A stretch of 64,000 nt of DNA from an uncultured Oscillibacter sp. (GTDB taxonomy: Bacteria; Bacillota; Clostridia; Oscillospirales; Oscillospiraceae): positions 16,368 to 80,367 of the forward strand of contig CAJTZL010000006.1 in NCBI GenBank assembly GCA_910583695.1, in the 5' to 3' direction. This document shows positions 40,856 to 48,127 of this stretch, piece by piece. The notes under the pieces were generated by a model. The model worked only from the letters and a program-made list of their open reading frames with translations. It searched no databases and had not been told where the DNA came from. Each line of letters opens with the position of its first letter. Positions within the stretch are counted from its first letter, which is position 1. Made by a program: the position numbers and the translations under genes.

Positions 40856-41353
40856 CTAAATCAATAAAATCACCAGCAGCGCCGAGGCGGAAAACCACAG
40901 CGCCGCCGCCCGCTTCTCCTCCTCCGGGCGCTTGTGCTCCGCCTCTTCGGCGCTTTTCGCCAGCTCATAGGCGACATGGGAAATCGCTTTACAGGCATTC
41001 TCCTCATCACCTTGCAGGTCCTTTGCCAGGGTGGAGACGGCAGACTTGTCCCTCTCAGGCAGGGGCAGGGCTTCCGACCGCTCCCGCCAGACCTGGGGAA
41101 GATTCTCCCCTCCGGCGGCGGCCCTGGAAACCGCCTGAAAAAACGCGGCGGCAGGCTCCCCGCAGTCTGCGGCCAGAGCGCTTAACAGCGCGGGCAGGGG
41201 CGTCCGGGCCATGCGGACCTCCTCCCCCATCCGGCGGAAGGCCCGCAGAAGGTCCGAGCGCGCATCCCGCTCCCGGCGGCGCTCCGCCCGCTGAACATAC
41301 CAAGCCAGCACGCCGCCGGAGGCCACGCACAAGCTACCCAGCAGCCTCAGCAT
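40856..41353 (-). CDS. spoIIIAB: Stage III sporulation protein AB
   Basis: A 165-aa protein with an N-terminal hydrophobic anchor, a helical soluble body (RDARSDLLRAFRRMGEEVRM) and a C-terminal hydrophobic segment (ALWFSASALLVILLI). It resembles type II secretion GspF-like subunits. It overlaps spoIIIAA by 7 nt. Confidence 0.92.
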   Translation of the reverse strand: MLRLLGSLCVASGGVLAWYVQRAERRRERDARSDLLRAFRRMGEEVRMARTPLPALLSALAADCGEPAAAFFQAVSRAAAGGENLPQVWRERSEALPLPERDKSAVSTLAKDLQGDEENACKAISHVAYELAKSAEEAEHKRPEEEKRAAALWFSASALLVILLI

Positions 41354-42261
41354 GGCAGCTCCTCCAGCTCATAGGCCCGTCCCTTTTCATTCCGCAGGAT
41401 GCGGACCGCCAGACGGAAAACCTGGTTCTCCAGCAGCTGCCGGTAAAGGGGCTTTCGCAGGAGTTCCGGTATATTGGCCGCGTGAATGGTGGCCAGCAGC
41501 CCCACGCCGCAGCCCGCCGCCATGCTGATTGCCGTCAGGTCCTCCCGGACGGTGATCTCATCCACGGCGATGATCTGGGGATTCATGGCCCGGAGAACAA
41601 TGGGAATGCCCAGGGCTTTGGGACAGGCGTCCAGCACGTCGGTCCGCGGGCCCACATCCATCTGTGGCACGCCCCGATAAACCACCGCTACCTCTCCCCG
41701 CTCGTCAATGAGGGAAATCCGCTGAGCCGGGCAGCCCGCTTCGCCCTCGGAGAGACAGCGGACCAAATCCCGGAGGAGCGTGGTCTTTCCGCCTCCCGGC
41801 GGGGAGAGAATCAAGGTGCTGACAAAATTCCCCTCTCGGAACAGCCGGGGCGCAAGATCGGAGGCCACGCCACGCCGTTCCCGGGCGATGCGGATCACCG
41901 CGGAGGACAGGTTTTTCAGGTTCGCATTCACTCCGTCCTTCATCACCGCCGTGCCGCAGAGCCCCACCCGAAAGCCTCCCCGGACGGGCAGGAAGCCCTC
42001 ACGGATGGTCTCCGACGCGGCGTAGCGGGAGAACTCCGTGGCGATGTCGCAAAGAGTCTCCAGCTCCTCCGGCTCCACCTCCGCCTCCAGCGGCAGCTCC
42101 CCCGTGGGCAGCAGCGCAGTCAGGGGCCGTCCCGCCCGGAGGCGCAGTTCCTCCGCTTCCGCCTTCTCCCCGTCGGAGAGGGCCAGGGCCGCCTTTCGCA
42201 GTCGGCTGGGCAGGATGGCGGCAGCCTGTTCATAGCGGAAAATCCGTTCATTTTTTTGCAA
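41347..42261 (-). CDS. spoIIIAA: Stage III sporulation protein AA (secretion-type ATPase)
   Basis: A 304-aa ATPase related to type II/IV secretion ATPases, thought to power the SpoIIIA complex. Walker A LSPPGGGKTTLLRD is near residue 150 and Walker B (PQIIAVDEIT) near residue 225. It starts with TTG at 42261 behind a GGGGGA site; the ATG nearby is out of frame. It opens the eight-gene operon, and a sigma-E-like promoter lies at 42291-42319. Confidence 0.94.
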   Translation of the reverse strand: MQKNERIFRYEQAAAILPSRLRKAALALSDGEKAEAEELRLRAGRPLTALLPTGELPLEAEVEPEELETLCDIATEFSRYAASETIREGFLPVRGGFRVGLCGTAVMKDGVNANLKNLSSAVIRIARERRGVASDLAPRLFREGNFVSTLILSPPGGGKTTLLRDLVRCLSEGEAGCPAQRISLIDERGEVAVVYRGVPQMDVGPRTDVLDACPKALGIPIVLRAMNPQIIAVDEITVREDLTAISMAAGCGVGLLATIHAANIPELLRKPLYRQLLENQVFRLAVRILRNEKGRAYELEELPC

Positions 42262-42290
42262 GGGAGATTCCCCCTTTCTTTGGTTACTTC

Positions 42291-42319
42291 ACTCTATGAG
42301 GGCCCGTCCCGGTCTATGC
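42291..42319 (-). promoter_or_regulatory. Sigma-E-like promoter of the spoIIIA operon
   Basis: Minus strand: GCATAGA (-35 at 42319-42313), 14-bp spacer, CATAGAGT (-10 at 42298-42291), 30 bp before the TTG start. The -10 is identical to those of spoIVA and sipL. spoIIIA is a sigma-E operon in studied spore formers. Confidence 0.72.
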
Positions 42320-42352
42320 CAGGTTTGTCCAAAAAATTTATGGAAAGCACGC

Positions 42353-42403
42353 TTGACATTTTGTTGAACAAGTGGTATTCTGATAACGGAAAGCAAACTT
42401 TCC
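42353..42403 (+). promoter_or_regulatory. Promoter and palindromes of the XRE/membrane-protein pair
   Basis: TTGACA (42353-42358), 17-bp spacer and TATTCT (42376-42381) form a strong sigma-A promoter. The spacer holds TTGTT-G-AACAA (42361-42371), an 11-bp inverted repeat. A perfect GGAAAG-CAAA-CTTTCC lies at 42388-42403 in the early transcript. Both are operator candidates for the autoregulated XRE protein. Confidence 0.72.
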
Positions 42404-42443
42404 ATCAAGCCTCAAGGAACCTTTTGACGAGAGGAGGACTCTG

Positions 42444-42647
42444 ATGAAAAACAAGCTGGAGGAGCTGCGGAAGGCCCGGGGGCTCCGGCAGGAGGAGCTG
42501 GCGGAGGCGCTGGAGGTCTCCCGGCAGACCATCGGTTCTCTGGAAAACGGGCGGTATAACCCGTCTATTCTGCTGGCGTTCAAGCTGTCCCGGTATTTCG
42601 GCGTGCCCATTGAGGAAATTTTTATTTATGAGGAGGAACCGTCATGA
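42444..42647 (+). CDS. XRE-family regulator (YozG/HipB-like size)
   Basis: A 67-aa HTH protein: NKLEELRKARGLRQEELAEA then VSRQTIGSLENGRYNPSILL, ending FIYEEEPS. This class is typically autoregulated and paired with a membrane protein gene, as here: the next gene overlaps by 4 nt (ATGA). GAGGAGG precedes the ATG. It diverges from spoIIIAA. Confidence 0.92.
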   Translation: MKNKLEELRKARGLRQEELAEALEVSRQTIGSLENGRYNPSILLAFKLSRYFGVPIEEIFIYEEEPS

Positions 42648-43060
42648 AAGGGAAAAAGACACTGTATATCGCGTTTATCGTCATAGGGCTGTGTTTTACC
42701 GCGGCGGCGCTGATATTGTGGGAGGCAGTCCCCAACAGCCTGGGTGGTGCACTGATGGGCTCCGGCAGCGGCATGGCGGCCATCGGTCTGACGCAGCTTT
42801 TGATGCTGCGCTTGGCCACAAAGGACCCGGCCCAGGCCCGGAGAAAGGAGATCGAAGTCAACGACGAGCGGAACGTGGCCATCCGCCGCCGGGCCAAGGC
42901 CCTGTCTGGAGACGTGCTGCAATGGGTAGTCATTGCAGCGTCGTGGGTGTCTCTTGGATTTGACGCGCCGCTTTGGGTGACTCTGGCGGCAATTGTGACC
43001 TTTGTTTCCAAAAGCGTGCTGGAGGTTTATCTGGTAGCGCGGTATCAGCGGGAGATGTGA
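42644..43060 (+). CDS. Four-helix membrane protein partnered with XRE regulator
   Basis: A 138-aa protein with predicted spans near residues 6-27, 31-52, 89-107 and 108-128, and between them a charged cytoplasmic motif (RRKEIEVNDERNVAIRRRAK) seen in DUF2178-like proteins. Overlap with the XRE gene suggests joint regulation. Function unknown; homologues in Firmicutes occur beside small XRE regulators, possibly in envelope-stress or peptide responses. Confidence 0.82.
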   Translation: MKGKKTLYIAFIVIGLCFTAAALILWEAVPNSLGGALMGSGSGMAAIGLTQLLMLRLATKDPAQARRKEIEVNDERNVAIRRRAKALSGDVLQWVVIAASWVSLGFDAPLWVTLAAIVTFVSKSVLEVYLVARYQREM

Positions 43061-43106
43061 CCCAGGGGCTCTACCCCTGAGGCGCGCTGCCCCTGCACCC
43101 GGCGGC

Positions 43107-43140
43107 AAAAGAAGCGCCGGTCTGACGACAGGCGCTTCTT
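43107..43140. terminator. Terminator between converging membrane-protein and DUF4179 genes
   Basis: A 10-bp stem AAGAAGCGCC / GGCGCTTCTT (43109-43118 and 43131-43140) is followed by TTTT on the minus strand, serving the DUF4179 gene; on the plus strand the T-run is weak. Confidence 0.7.
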
Positions 43141-43151
43141 GATATGCTGAT

Positions 43152-44234
43152 TCATGTTTTCGACTGTTCCAGCGGAATCACCACGTCGCCAAAGCGGATG
43201 GATTCCACCTTGGCAATATCGACGGGAAACTCCCAATAACCATGCACATTTTTTTCCTTCTGTTCCGTCGGGTCCGCTGCGACAATGGACCCTGAGTAAT
43301 ATCCGTTGACCGTCACATTACCCGCCAGCTGAAGGACCGGAGCATCAATCCTAAATTCCACCGCGGCGTCCTTGGGCCGGATAAAACTGTAACCTGTGGA
43401 TGTCACCTGGATGTCTCGGATCGTGAAGGTCTTTTTGCTTTCAGTTGTGACCGTATTGCCGGCGATCTCTTTTGATTCGGTATGCGTACCGCTTACACGG
43501 GCATTTTTCGCCGCCAGGGCCGATTGATTCTCCACGGGTTTCAGCGTGAACGGCAGGGTCCACGTTCCCTCCAGCTCCTCAAAGTGCTTTGATCCCTCTT
43601 TTCCCGGTTCCGGCGCTTTCCCAAGTAGTACAATGCCATCCAGGCGCAGCTCCATCTCGCCGCCCTCCAGGAAATTAACGCCACTGGGAGCCTGCCACAT
43701 CCAAAGCTGAATCTGTGTCCCGTCTTCCAGAACGCCTACGTCTTTTGCTAACATGCCATGGAGGGTGGGACCATCCATCACCTCTTTTTCCATGGGGCCG
43801 CCAACCAGATCGAAGTCCCCGAAGGCCCAGCGGTCCACCAGCTTTTCCCCCTTGAATTTGAGCATGAGCCATAGGACATTCTCTCCGGGGGTGACGGAAT
43901 CCAATGTAACCGTAATGTCGTTGTCCATAACGGTGTTCCCAACCGGCTGGACCAGGCTCTTGATGACCTCCGCCTGGTCCTTGGGCATCTCCTCCCCGCC
44001 CCCGGCTTCCGTCCATTGCTGGCCGAACCACTCCTGTAAGGTCTGCGGAATGCCGATGGCCGCCGCCAGGGCTGTCCCGGCCAGGAGGACGGCCAGCGCC
44101 GCCGCAATGATGAAGGATACCGATACCTTCTTTACCACCTGGGTTCTCTCCTGCTTTGTCATGTTTAGAACCTCCTCGTTCAGTCTCTTAGAGGCGCGGA
44201 CCTCGTCAAACATTTCCCGATACGATGCTTTCAA
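43152..44234 (-). CDS. DUF4179 protein, putative anti-sigma factor of the adjacent ECF sigma
   Basis: A 360-aa protein with a short cytoplasmic N-terminus (YREMFDEVRASKRLNEEVLN), one membrane span (about residues 39-62) and a large extracellular DUF4179-type domain of mainly beta strands. That layout and a 3-nt gap after an ECF sigma gene suggest a membrane anti-sigma factor. The start is TTG at 44234, seven bases after GGAGGT; the first ATG would remove the N-terminal helix. A second sigma/DUF4179 pair lies 3 kb away. Inducing signal unknown. Confidence 0.84.
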   Translation of the reverse strand: MKASYREMFDEVRASKRLNEEVLNMTKQERTQVVKKVSVSFIIAAALAVLLAGTALAAAIGIPQTLQEWFGQQWTEAGGGEEMPKDQAEVIKSLVQPVGNTVMDNDITVTLDSVTPGENVLWLMLKFKGEKLVDRWAFGDFDLVGGPMEKEVMDGPTLHGMLAKDVGVLEDGTQIQLWMWQAPSGVNFLEGGEMELRLDGIVLLGKAPEPGKEGSKHFEELEGTWTLPFTLKPVENQSALAAKNARVSGTHTESKEIAGNTVTTESKKTFTIRDIQVTSTGYSFIRPKDAAVEFRIDAPVLQLAGNVTVNGYYSGSIVAADPTEQKEKNVHGYWEFPVDIAKVESIRFGDVVIPLEQSKT

Positions 44235-44237
44235 GGC

Positions 44238-44708
44238 TCACACCTCCTCTAATTGAATTTTCAGCTTCGCCCGGGCTCGGGCCAGCCGGGTCTGGACCGT
44301 GGACGCGTTCAAGCCCAGCAGCTCCCCCACCTCGTCCACTTTGTAGCCCTCGTAATAATAGAGGTACAGCGGAACGCGGTACTTGGCAGGGAGCTCCATG
44401 ACCTCCTGAAACAGCGTCTGCCGGGCCGGATCTGAGAATACCGGCTCCGGGCACTGGTCCAGGGGCACCGTGCGCTTGCGCCAGGGATGCGCGCTCATCC
44501 GCTTACACTCGTTCAGGGCCACCCGGACCAGCCAATGGCGCAGATGGTCTTCCCCCTGAAAGTCCGTATCCGTCCTCCAGAGGCGAAGCATGGCGTTTTG
44601 GGCCGCGTCCTCCGCGTCTGCGGGATTCCGGAACCAGTTCAGGGCAATCCGGTACACCATGTCCAGATACCGCTCTGCGGCGTCCGTAAATTGTCGTTCT
44701 GTCAGCAT
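44238..44708 (-). CDS. ECF RNA polymerase sigma factor
   Basis: A 156-aa sigma-70 ECF factor. Region 2 is at about residues 8-75 (YLDMVYRIALNWFRNPADAE, DAAQNAMLRLWR) and region 4 at about 105-150 (LPAKYRVPLYLYYYEGYKVD, GLNASTVQTRLARAR). AAGGAGAG before ATG 44708 fixes the start. A perfect GAAAGGCCTTTC palindrome lies just upstream (44723-44734). It probably works with the DUF4179 protein encoded 3 nt downstream. Confidence 0.92.
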   Translation of the reverse strand: MLTERQFTDAAERYLDMVYRIALNWFRNPADAEDAAQNAMLRLWRTDTDFQGEDHLRHWLVRVALNECKRMSAHPWRKRTVPLDQCPEPVFSDPARQTLFQEVMELPAKYRVPLYLYYYEGYKVDEVGELLGLNASTVQTRLARARAKLKIQLEEV

Positions 44709-44722
44709 ATGCAGCTCTCCTT

Positions 44723-44816
44723 GAAAGGCCTTTCGACAGCAATACCCAGCGAAGGAGAAAAATATCCCATGGGATGAAAAAACTTTTTTATTGCACAAAA
44801 ACTAATTTTTGTGCAA
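44723..44816. promoter_or_regulatory. Upstream region of the ECF sigma gene with two perfect palindromes
   Basis: GAAAGGCCTTTC (44723-44734) abuts the ribosome binding site. TTGCACAAAAA-CTAA-TTTTTGTGCAA (44791-44816) is an 11-bp perfect inverted repeat about 85 bp upstream of the ATG. The latter is AT-rich and lacks a GC stem, so an operator is more likely than a terminator. No clear ECF-type promoter can be named. Confidence 0.5.
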
Positions 44817-44833
44817 TAACTGGAGTGATTATG

Positions 44834-44860
44834 AAAAAAGAGGGCTTTCGCCCTCTTTTT
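44834..44860. terminator. Terminator of tyrS
   Basis: AAAAAGAGGGC-TTTC-GCCCTCTTTTT, an 11-bp perfect stem (44835-44845 with 44850-44860) with T-runs on both strands, overlapping the tyrS stop. Confidence 0.85.
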
Positions 44861-46086
44861 CACCGGGTATACGCCCGGTGGAACACCTTTTTGCCCTTTT
44901 TGATGATAACGCCCTCTCCCTGGAAGTCTGCCTGATCAAAGGCTTCGGAAATGTCCGCCACCTTCCGGTCGTTCACCAGCACGCCTCCCTGCTGAATCAG
45001 CCGCCGGGCCTCTCCGTTGGAGGGGCACAGGCCGCAGGATACCAGCAGGGCGATGGCCCCGATCTTTCCGTCCTCGAACTTGGCGGCGGGCAGCTCCGTA
45101 GAGGGCATGTGCTCCGTGGAGCCGCTGCCCGCAAAGAGGCCCCGGGCGGTCTCCTGGGCCTTTTCTGCCTCCTCCCGGCCGTGGACCAGCTTGGTCAGCT
45201 CATAGGCCAGGATTTCCTTGGCCCGGTTCAGCTGGCTTCCCTCCCACTTGTCCATGGCGTCGATTTCCTCCAGGGGCAGGAAGGTCAGCATGCGGATGCA
45301 TTTCAGCACATCCGCGTCCCCCACGTTCCGCCAGTACTGGTAGAACTCAAAGGGGGTGGTCTTGCTGGGATCCAGCCATACCGCGCCCTTGGCGGTCTTG
45401 CCCATCTTTTTGCCCTCGGAGTTCATCAGCAGGGTGATGGTCATGGCATAGGCGTCCTTGCCCAGCTTCCGGCGGATCAGCTCCGTGCCGCCCAGCATGT
45501 TGCTCCACTGGTCATCGCCGCCAAACTGCATGTTGCAGCCCAAGGTCTGGAACATGTGGTAGAAGTCATAGGACTGCATGATCATATAGTTGAACTCCAG
45601 GAAGCTGAGGCCCTTCTCCATCCGCTGCTTGTAGCACTCCGCCCGGAGCATGTTGTTGACGGAAAAACAGGCGCCGACTTCCCGCAGGAGCTCGATATAG
45701 TTCAGCTTCATCAGCCATTCGGCGTTGTTTACCATGATGGCCTTATCCGGTCCGAACTCGATAAACCGCTCCATCTGCTTTTTGAAGCAGTCGCAATTGT
45801 GCTGGATGGTTTCCGTGGTCATCATCTGCCGCATGTCCGTCCGGCCGGAGGGGTCCCCCACCATGCCGGTGCCGCCGCCGATCAGGGCAATGGGCCGGTT
45901 CCCCGCCATTTGCAGCCGCTTCATCAGGCACAGGGCCATGAAATGGCCCACGTGGAGGCTGTCCGCCGTAGGGTCGAAGCCGATGTAGAACACGGCCTTG
46001 CCGTTGTTCACCAGCTCCCGGATCTCTTCCTCGTCTGTTACCTGGGCAATGAGGCCCCGGGCTCTCAGCTCTTCATAAATCTGCAT
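44860..46086 (-). CDS. tyrS: Tyrosyl-tRNA synthetase
   Basis: A 408-aa class I synthetase charging tRNA-Tyr. HIGH-type motif DSLHVGHF is near residue 43 and the KMSKS equivalent is GKKMGKTAKGA near residue 228. The C-terminal S4 RNA-binding domain covers about 345-408 (EARRLIQQGGVLVNDRKVAD). ATG 46086 has AAAGGAGAAG upstream. A T-box leader controls it. Confidence 0.95.
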   Translation of the reverse strand: MQIYEELRARGLIAQVTDEEEIRELVNNGKAVFYIGFDPTADSLHVGHFMALCLMKRLQMAGNRPIALIGGGTGMVGDPSGRTDMRQMMTTETIQHNCDCFKKQMERFIEFGPDKAIMVNNAEWLMKLNYIELLREVGACFSVNNMLRAECYKQRMEKGLSFLEFNYMIMQSYDFYHMFQTLGCNMQFGGDDQWSNMLGGTELIRRKLGKDAYAMTITLLMNSEGKKMGKTAKGAVWLDPSKTTPFEFYQYWRNVGDADVLKCIRMLTFLPLEEIDAMDKWEGSQLNRAKEILAYELTKLVHGREEAEKAQETARGLFAGSGSTEHMPSTELPAAKFEDGKIGAIALLVSCGLCPSNGEARRLIQQGGVLVNDRKVADISEAFDQADFQGEGVIIKKGKKVFHRAYTR

Positions 46087-46125
46087 GTTGTTCTTCTCCT
46101 TTAGTTCAGATTCCCCGGAGGGAAC

Positions 46126-46397
46126 GAAAAAACGCCCCGTCCCGGTGGGGACAGAGGGCGAAAACATTCGCGGTACCACCTCTGGTTCGCCGCCTTCTCA
46201 CAAAAACGGCCTCATGGAGTGCCAACACACTCCCGCGCGGTAACGGGCGCACCCGGCGCGCGCCTACTGGGAAGAATCTCCTCCGTTCGGGCGCCAGCTC
46301 CCAGGCGTATTCGCCGTCCGCCTTCCTCCCCCTTCCACCAAACCAGGGGCTCTCTTTGCGAAGGACATGACGGGTACTGGTCCTTTTCATCACTGTA
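46126..46397 (-). ncRNA. T-box riboswitch leader of tyrS
   Basis: The transcript runs right to left. AGAGAGCC (about 46346-46353) is a stem I landmark. A candidate specifier UAC (Tyr) sits at 46309-46307 in GAATACGCC. The T-box sequence GGTGGTACCGCG lies at 46180-46169 and is followed by a terminator hairpin (GTCCC/GGGAC, 46162-46133) and a T-run (46132-46127). Uncharged tRNA-Tyr pairing with the T-box would favour the antiterminator and allow tyrS expression. The class is certain; stem boundaries are approximate. Confidence 0.9.
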
Positions 46398-46403
46398 AGG
46401 CGT

Positions 46404-46432
46404 ATTGTAGCAGACGCAGGCGGAATTGTCAA
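46404..46432 (-). promoter_or_regulatory. Sigma-A promoter of the tyrS T-box transcript
   Basis: Minus strand: TTGACA (46432-46427), 17-bp spacer, TACAAT (46409-46404). Transcription should start near 46397, giving a leader of about 310 nt. Confidence 0.88.
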
Positions 46433-46538
46433 CACAAACCGGAGGGAGAAATTCCGCCTGTACATTGATACTCGAACCTGAATATGATAAAATAAAGAAA
46501 ATAAAACAGGGCAGGCCCATGAAAAAAAGAGGCCCGTC

Positions 46539-46617
46539 ATGAAAAAACGCATGCTTGCCGCACTGATCCTTTGTCTGCTTCCTCGTATACCGTGAGGAAA
46601 TCACCCTGGAAGCCTAA
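46539..46617 (+). pseudogene. Possible remnant of an exported-protein gene
   Basis: From ATG 46539 a signal-peptide-like start (MKKRMLAALILCLLP) stops after 18 codons. A different frame (46582-46614) reads VYREEITLEA and then a stop. Together they look like the two ends of a small secreted or lipoprotein gene joined by a large internal deletion and frameshift. No strong ribosome binding site is seen. The rest of the 46433-46645 gap holds an imperfect GGGCAGG/CCTGCCC inverted pair flanking this remnant. Confidence 0.35.
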
Positions 46618-46645
46618 ACAGCCCTGCCCATGAGAGGAGAACCGG

Positions 46646-47533
46646 ATGGAGTATATCCCCGCCAAGTCCATCGTAAACCGGACCAAGGACCCCAGCTGGT
46701 TCGGCACGGAGTACAACATGAACATCTACCGAGGCTGCTGCCACGGCTGTATCTATTGCGACAGCCGGAGCGACTGCTACCACAACGAGGGCTTTGACCA
46801 AGTTCGGGCCAAGGCGGACGCTTTGCGCATCATCCGGGACGACCTGGAGAGCAAGGTCAAGCCGGGCGTCGTGGGAACCGGCTCCATGAGCGACCCCTAC
46901 AACCCCTTTGAAGAGGAGCTCCAGCTCACCCGCCGGGCTTTGACCCTGCTGGAGGCCTACGGCTTCGGCGTGGCCATCGCCACCAAAAGCGACCTCATCC
47001 TCCGGGACATCGACGTGCTGTCCTCCATCCACCGGACCATGCCCGCCATCTGCAAAATCACCCTCACCACCTGCGACGACGCCCTGGCCGCCAAGGTGGA
47101 GCCCTATGCCCCTTCTCCCTCCCGCCGCCTGGCGGCGGTGGAGCGGCTCAGCGCGGCGGGGCTGTTCACCGGCATTTTGATGATGCCCATTCTCCCCTTT
47201 CTGGAGGACAGCCCGGAAAACATCCGGGAAATCGTGGACCGGGCGGCGGATGCAGGGGCCCGGTTTGTCTACCCTGCCCTGGGCATGACCTGCCGGGCGG
47301 GACAACGGGAGTACTTTTACCGGAAATTAGAGGAGCATTTCCCCGGCCAGGGTTTGGCGGAACGGTATCGGCGGCGGTATGGCCCCCGGTACGAGTGCGC
47401 CAGCCCCAAGGCTCGGGTCCTGTGGGAGATCTTCCGGGAAGCCTGTAACCGCCGGGGACTGCTGTACTCCATGGGGCGCATTGTCACCGCCTCCCGGCGG
47501 GGGCATGAATCGGATCAGCTCAGCTTGTTTTAG
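46646..47533 (+). CDS. SPL-like radical SAM protein with C-terminal sliding-clamp motif
   Basis: A 295-aa radical-SAM protein of the spore-photoproduct-lyase-like (Rv2578c-like) group. The Fe-S cluster motif is C31-x3-C35-x2-C38 in YRGCCHGCIYCDSR; MSDPYNPFEEELQLTRRAL follows near residue 80. The protein ends SDQLSLF: QLSLF is the classic bacterial beta-clamp (DnaN) binding peptide, and being at the extreme C-terminus it is well exposed. This hints at a DNA-repair or replication-coupled role. GAGAGGAGAACC precedes the ATG. Neighbours (tyrS, ECF sigma) give no further clue; substrate is unknown. Confidence 0.88.
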   Translation: MEYIPAKSIVNRTKDPSWFGTEYNMNIYRGCCHGCIYCDSRSDCYHNEGFDQVRAKADALRIIRDDLESKVKPGVVGTGSMSDPYNPFEEELQLTRRALTLLEAYGFGVAIATKSDLILRDIDVLSSIHRTMPAICKITLTTCDDALAAKVEPYAPSPSRRLAAVERLSAAGLFTGILMMPILPFLEDSPENIREIVDRAADAGARFVYPALGMTCRAGQREYFYRKLEEHFPGQGLAERYRRRYGPRYECASPKARVLWEIFREACNRRGLLYSMGRIVTASRRGHESDQLSLF

Positions 47534-47594
47534 GACTTGCCTAGAAGGAGGCGAAATGCCATGTTCCAGGTAGGTCCTAAAAAAATGTTCTGAC
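47531..47594 (+). other. Leader hairpin with tiny ORF upstream of second ECF sigma
   Basis: AGGACTTGCCT (47532-47542) and AGGTAGGTCCT (47568-47578) form an imperfect inverted repeat. Its loop contains AGGAGG (47546-47551) and two ATGs, at 47556 (5 codons) and 47561 (10 codons, MFQVGPKKMF). It could be a leader peptide or chance. The rest of the 47534-47671 gap shows no clear promoter. Confidence 0.35.
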
Positions 47595-47671
47595 CATGCA
47601 GCATTTTCCCCCTCTGAACGGTATTCCCTGTAGAGCGCTCAAACCACTCGTCTTGTAAAAGAAGGTGCAGC

Positions 47672-48127
47672 ATGGATACAGCATCCGCCGTGGAACAGTA
47701 CGGCCATATGGTTTACCGTCTGGCCTACGCCCAGCTTCGCAGCCGTCACGACGCCGACGACGTCTTTCAGGAGGTCTTTCTCCGCTATCACCGGGCCGCC
47801 CCGCCCTTTGAAAGCGAGGAGCACCGAAAGGCTTGGTTTCTGAGGGTGACGGCCAACTGTTCCAACAGCCTTGCCGCCTCTCCCTGGCGGAAACGGCGCG
47901 TAACTCTGGAGGACGTTTACGCCTACGACCAGCCGGAGGAGTCCGGCCTGGACGCCGCCCTGGCCCAGCTGCCCTCCAAGTACCGGGCTGTCATTCACCT
48001 CTACTACTATGAGGGCTACAACACGGAGGAAACCGCCCGTATCTTAAGGCGCAGGCCCTCCACGGTCCGGGCTCAGCTGACCCGGGCCCGTCAGGCCCTG
48101 GCCCGCCTTCTGAAGGAGGATTTATGA
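47672..48127 (+). CDS. ECF RNA polymerase sigma factor (second copy type)
   Basis: A 151-aa ECF sigma with region 2 (EQYGHMVYRLAYAQLRSRHD, ADDVFQEVFLRYHR) and region 4 (LPSKYRAVIHLYYYEGYNTE, RPSTVRAQLTRARQ). It is paralogous to the factor at 44238 but clearly diverged. The DUF4179 gene overlaps its end by 4 nt. GAAGGTGCAGC precedes the ATG. It probably directs its own operon plus unknown targets. Confidence 0.9.
   Translation: MDTASAVEQYGHMVYRLAYAQLRSRHDADDVFQEVFLRYHRAAPPFESEEHRKAWFLRVTANCSNSLAASPWRKRRVTLEDVYAYDQPEESGLDAALAQLPSKYRAVIHLYYYEGYNTEETARILRRRPSTVRAQLTRARQALARLLKEDL

Noticed and set aside
44791..44816. Rho-independent terminator upstream of the ECF sigma gene
   Set aside because: The stem is AT-rich and no T-run follows it on either strand; the nearby GC-rich hairpin at 44834-44860 is the real terminator.
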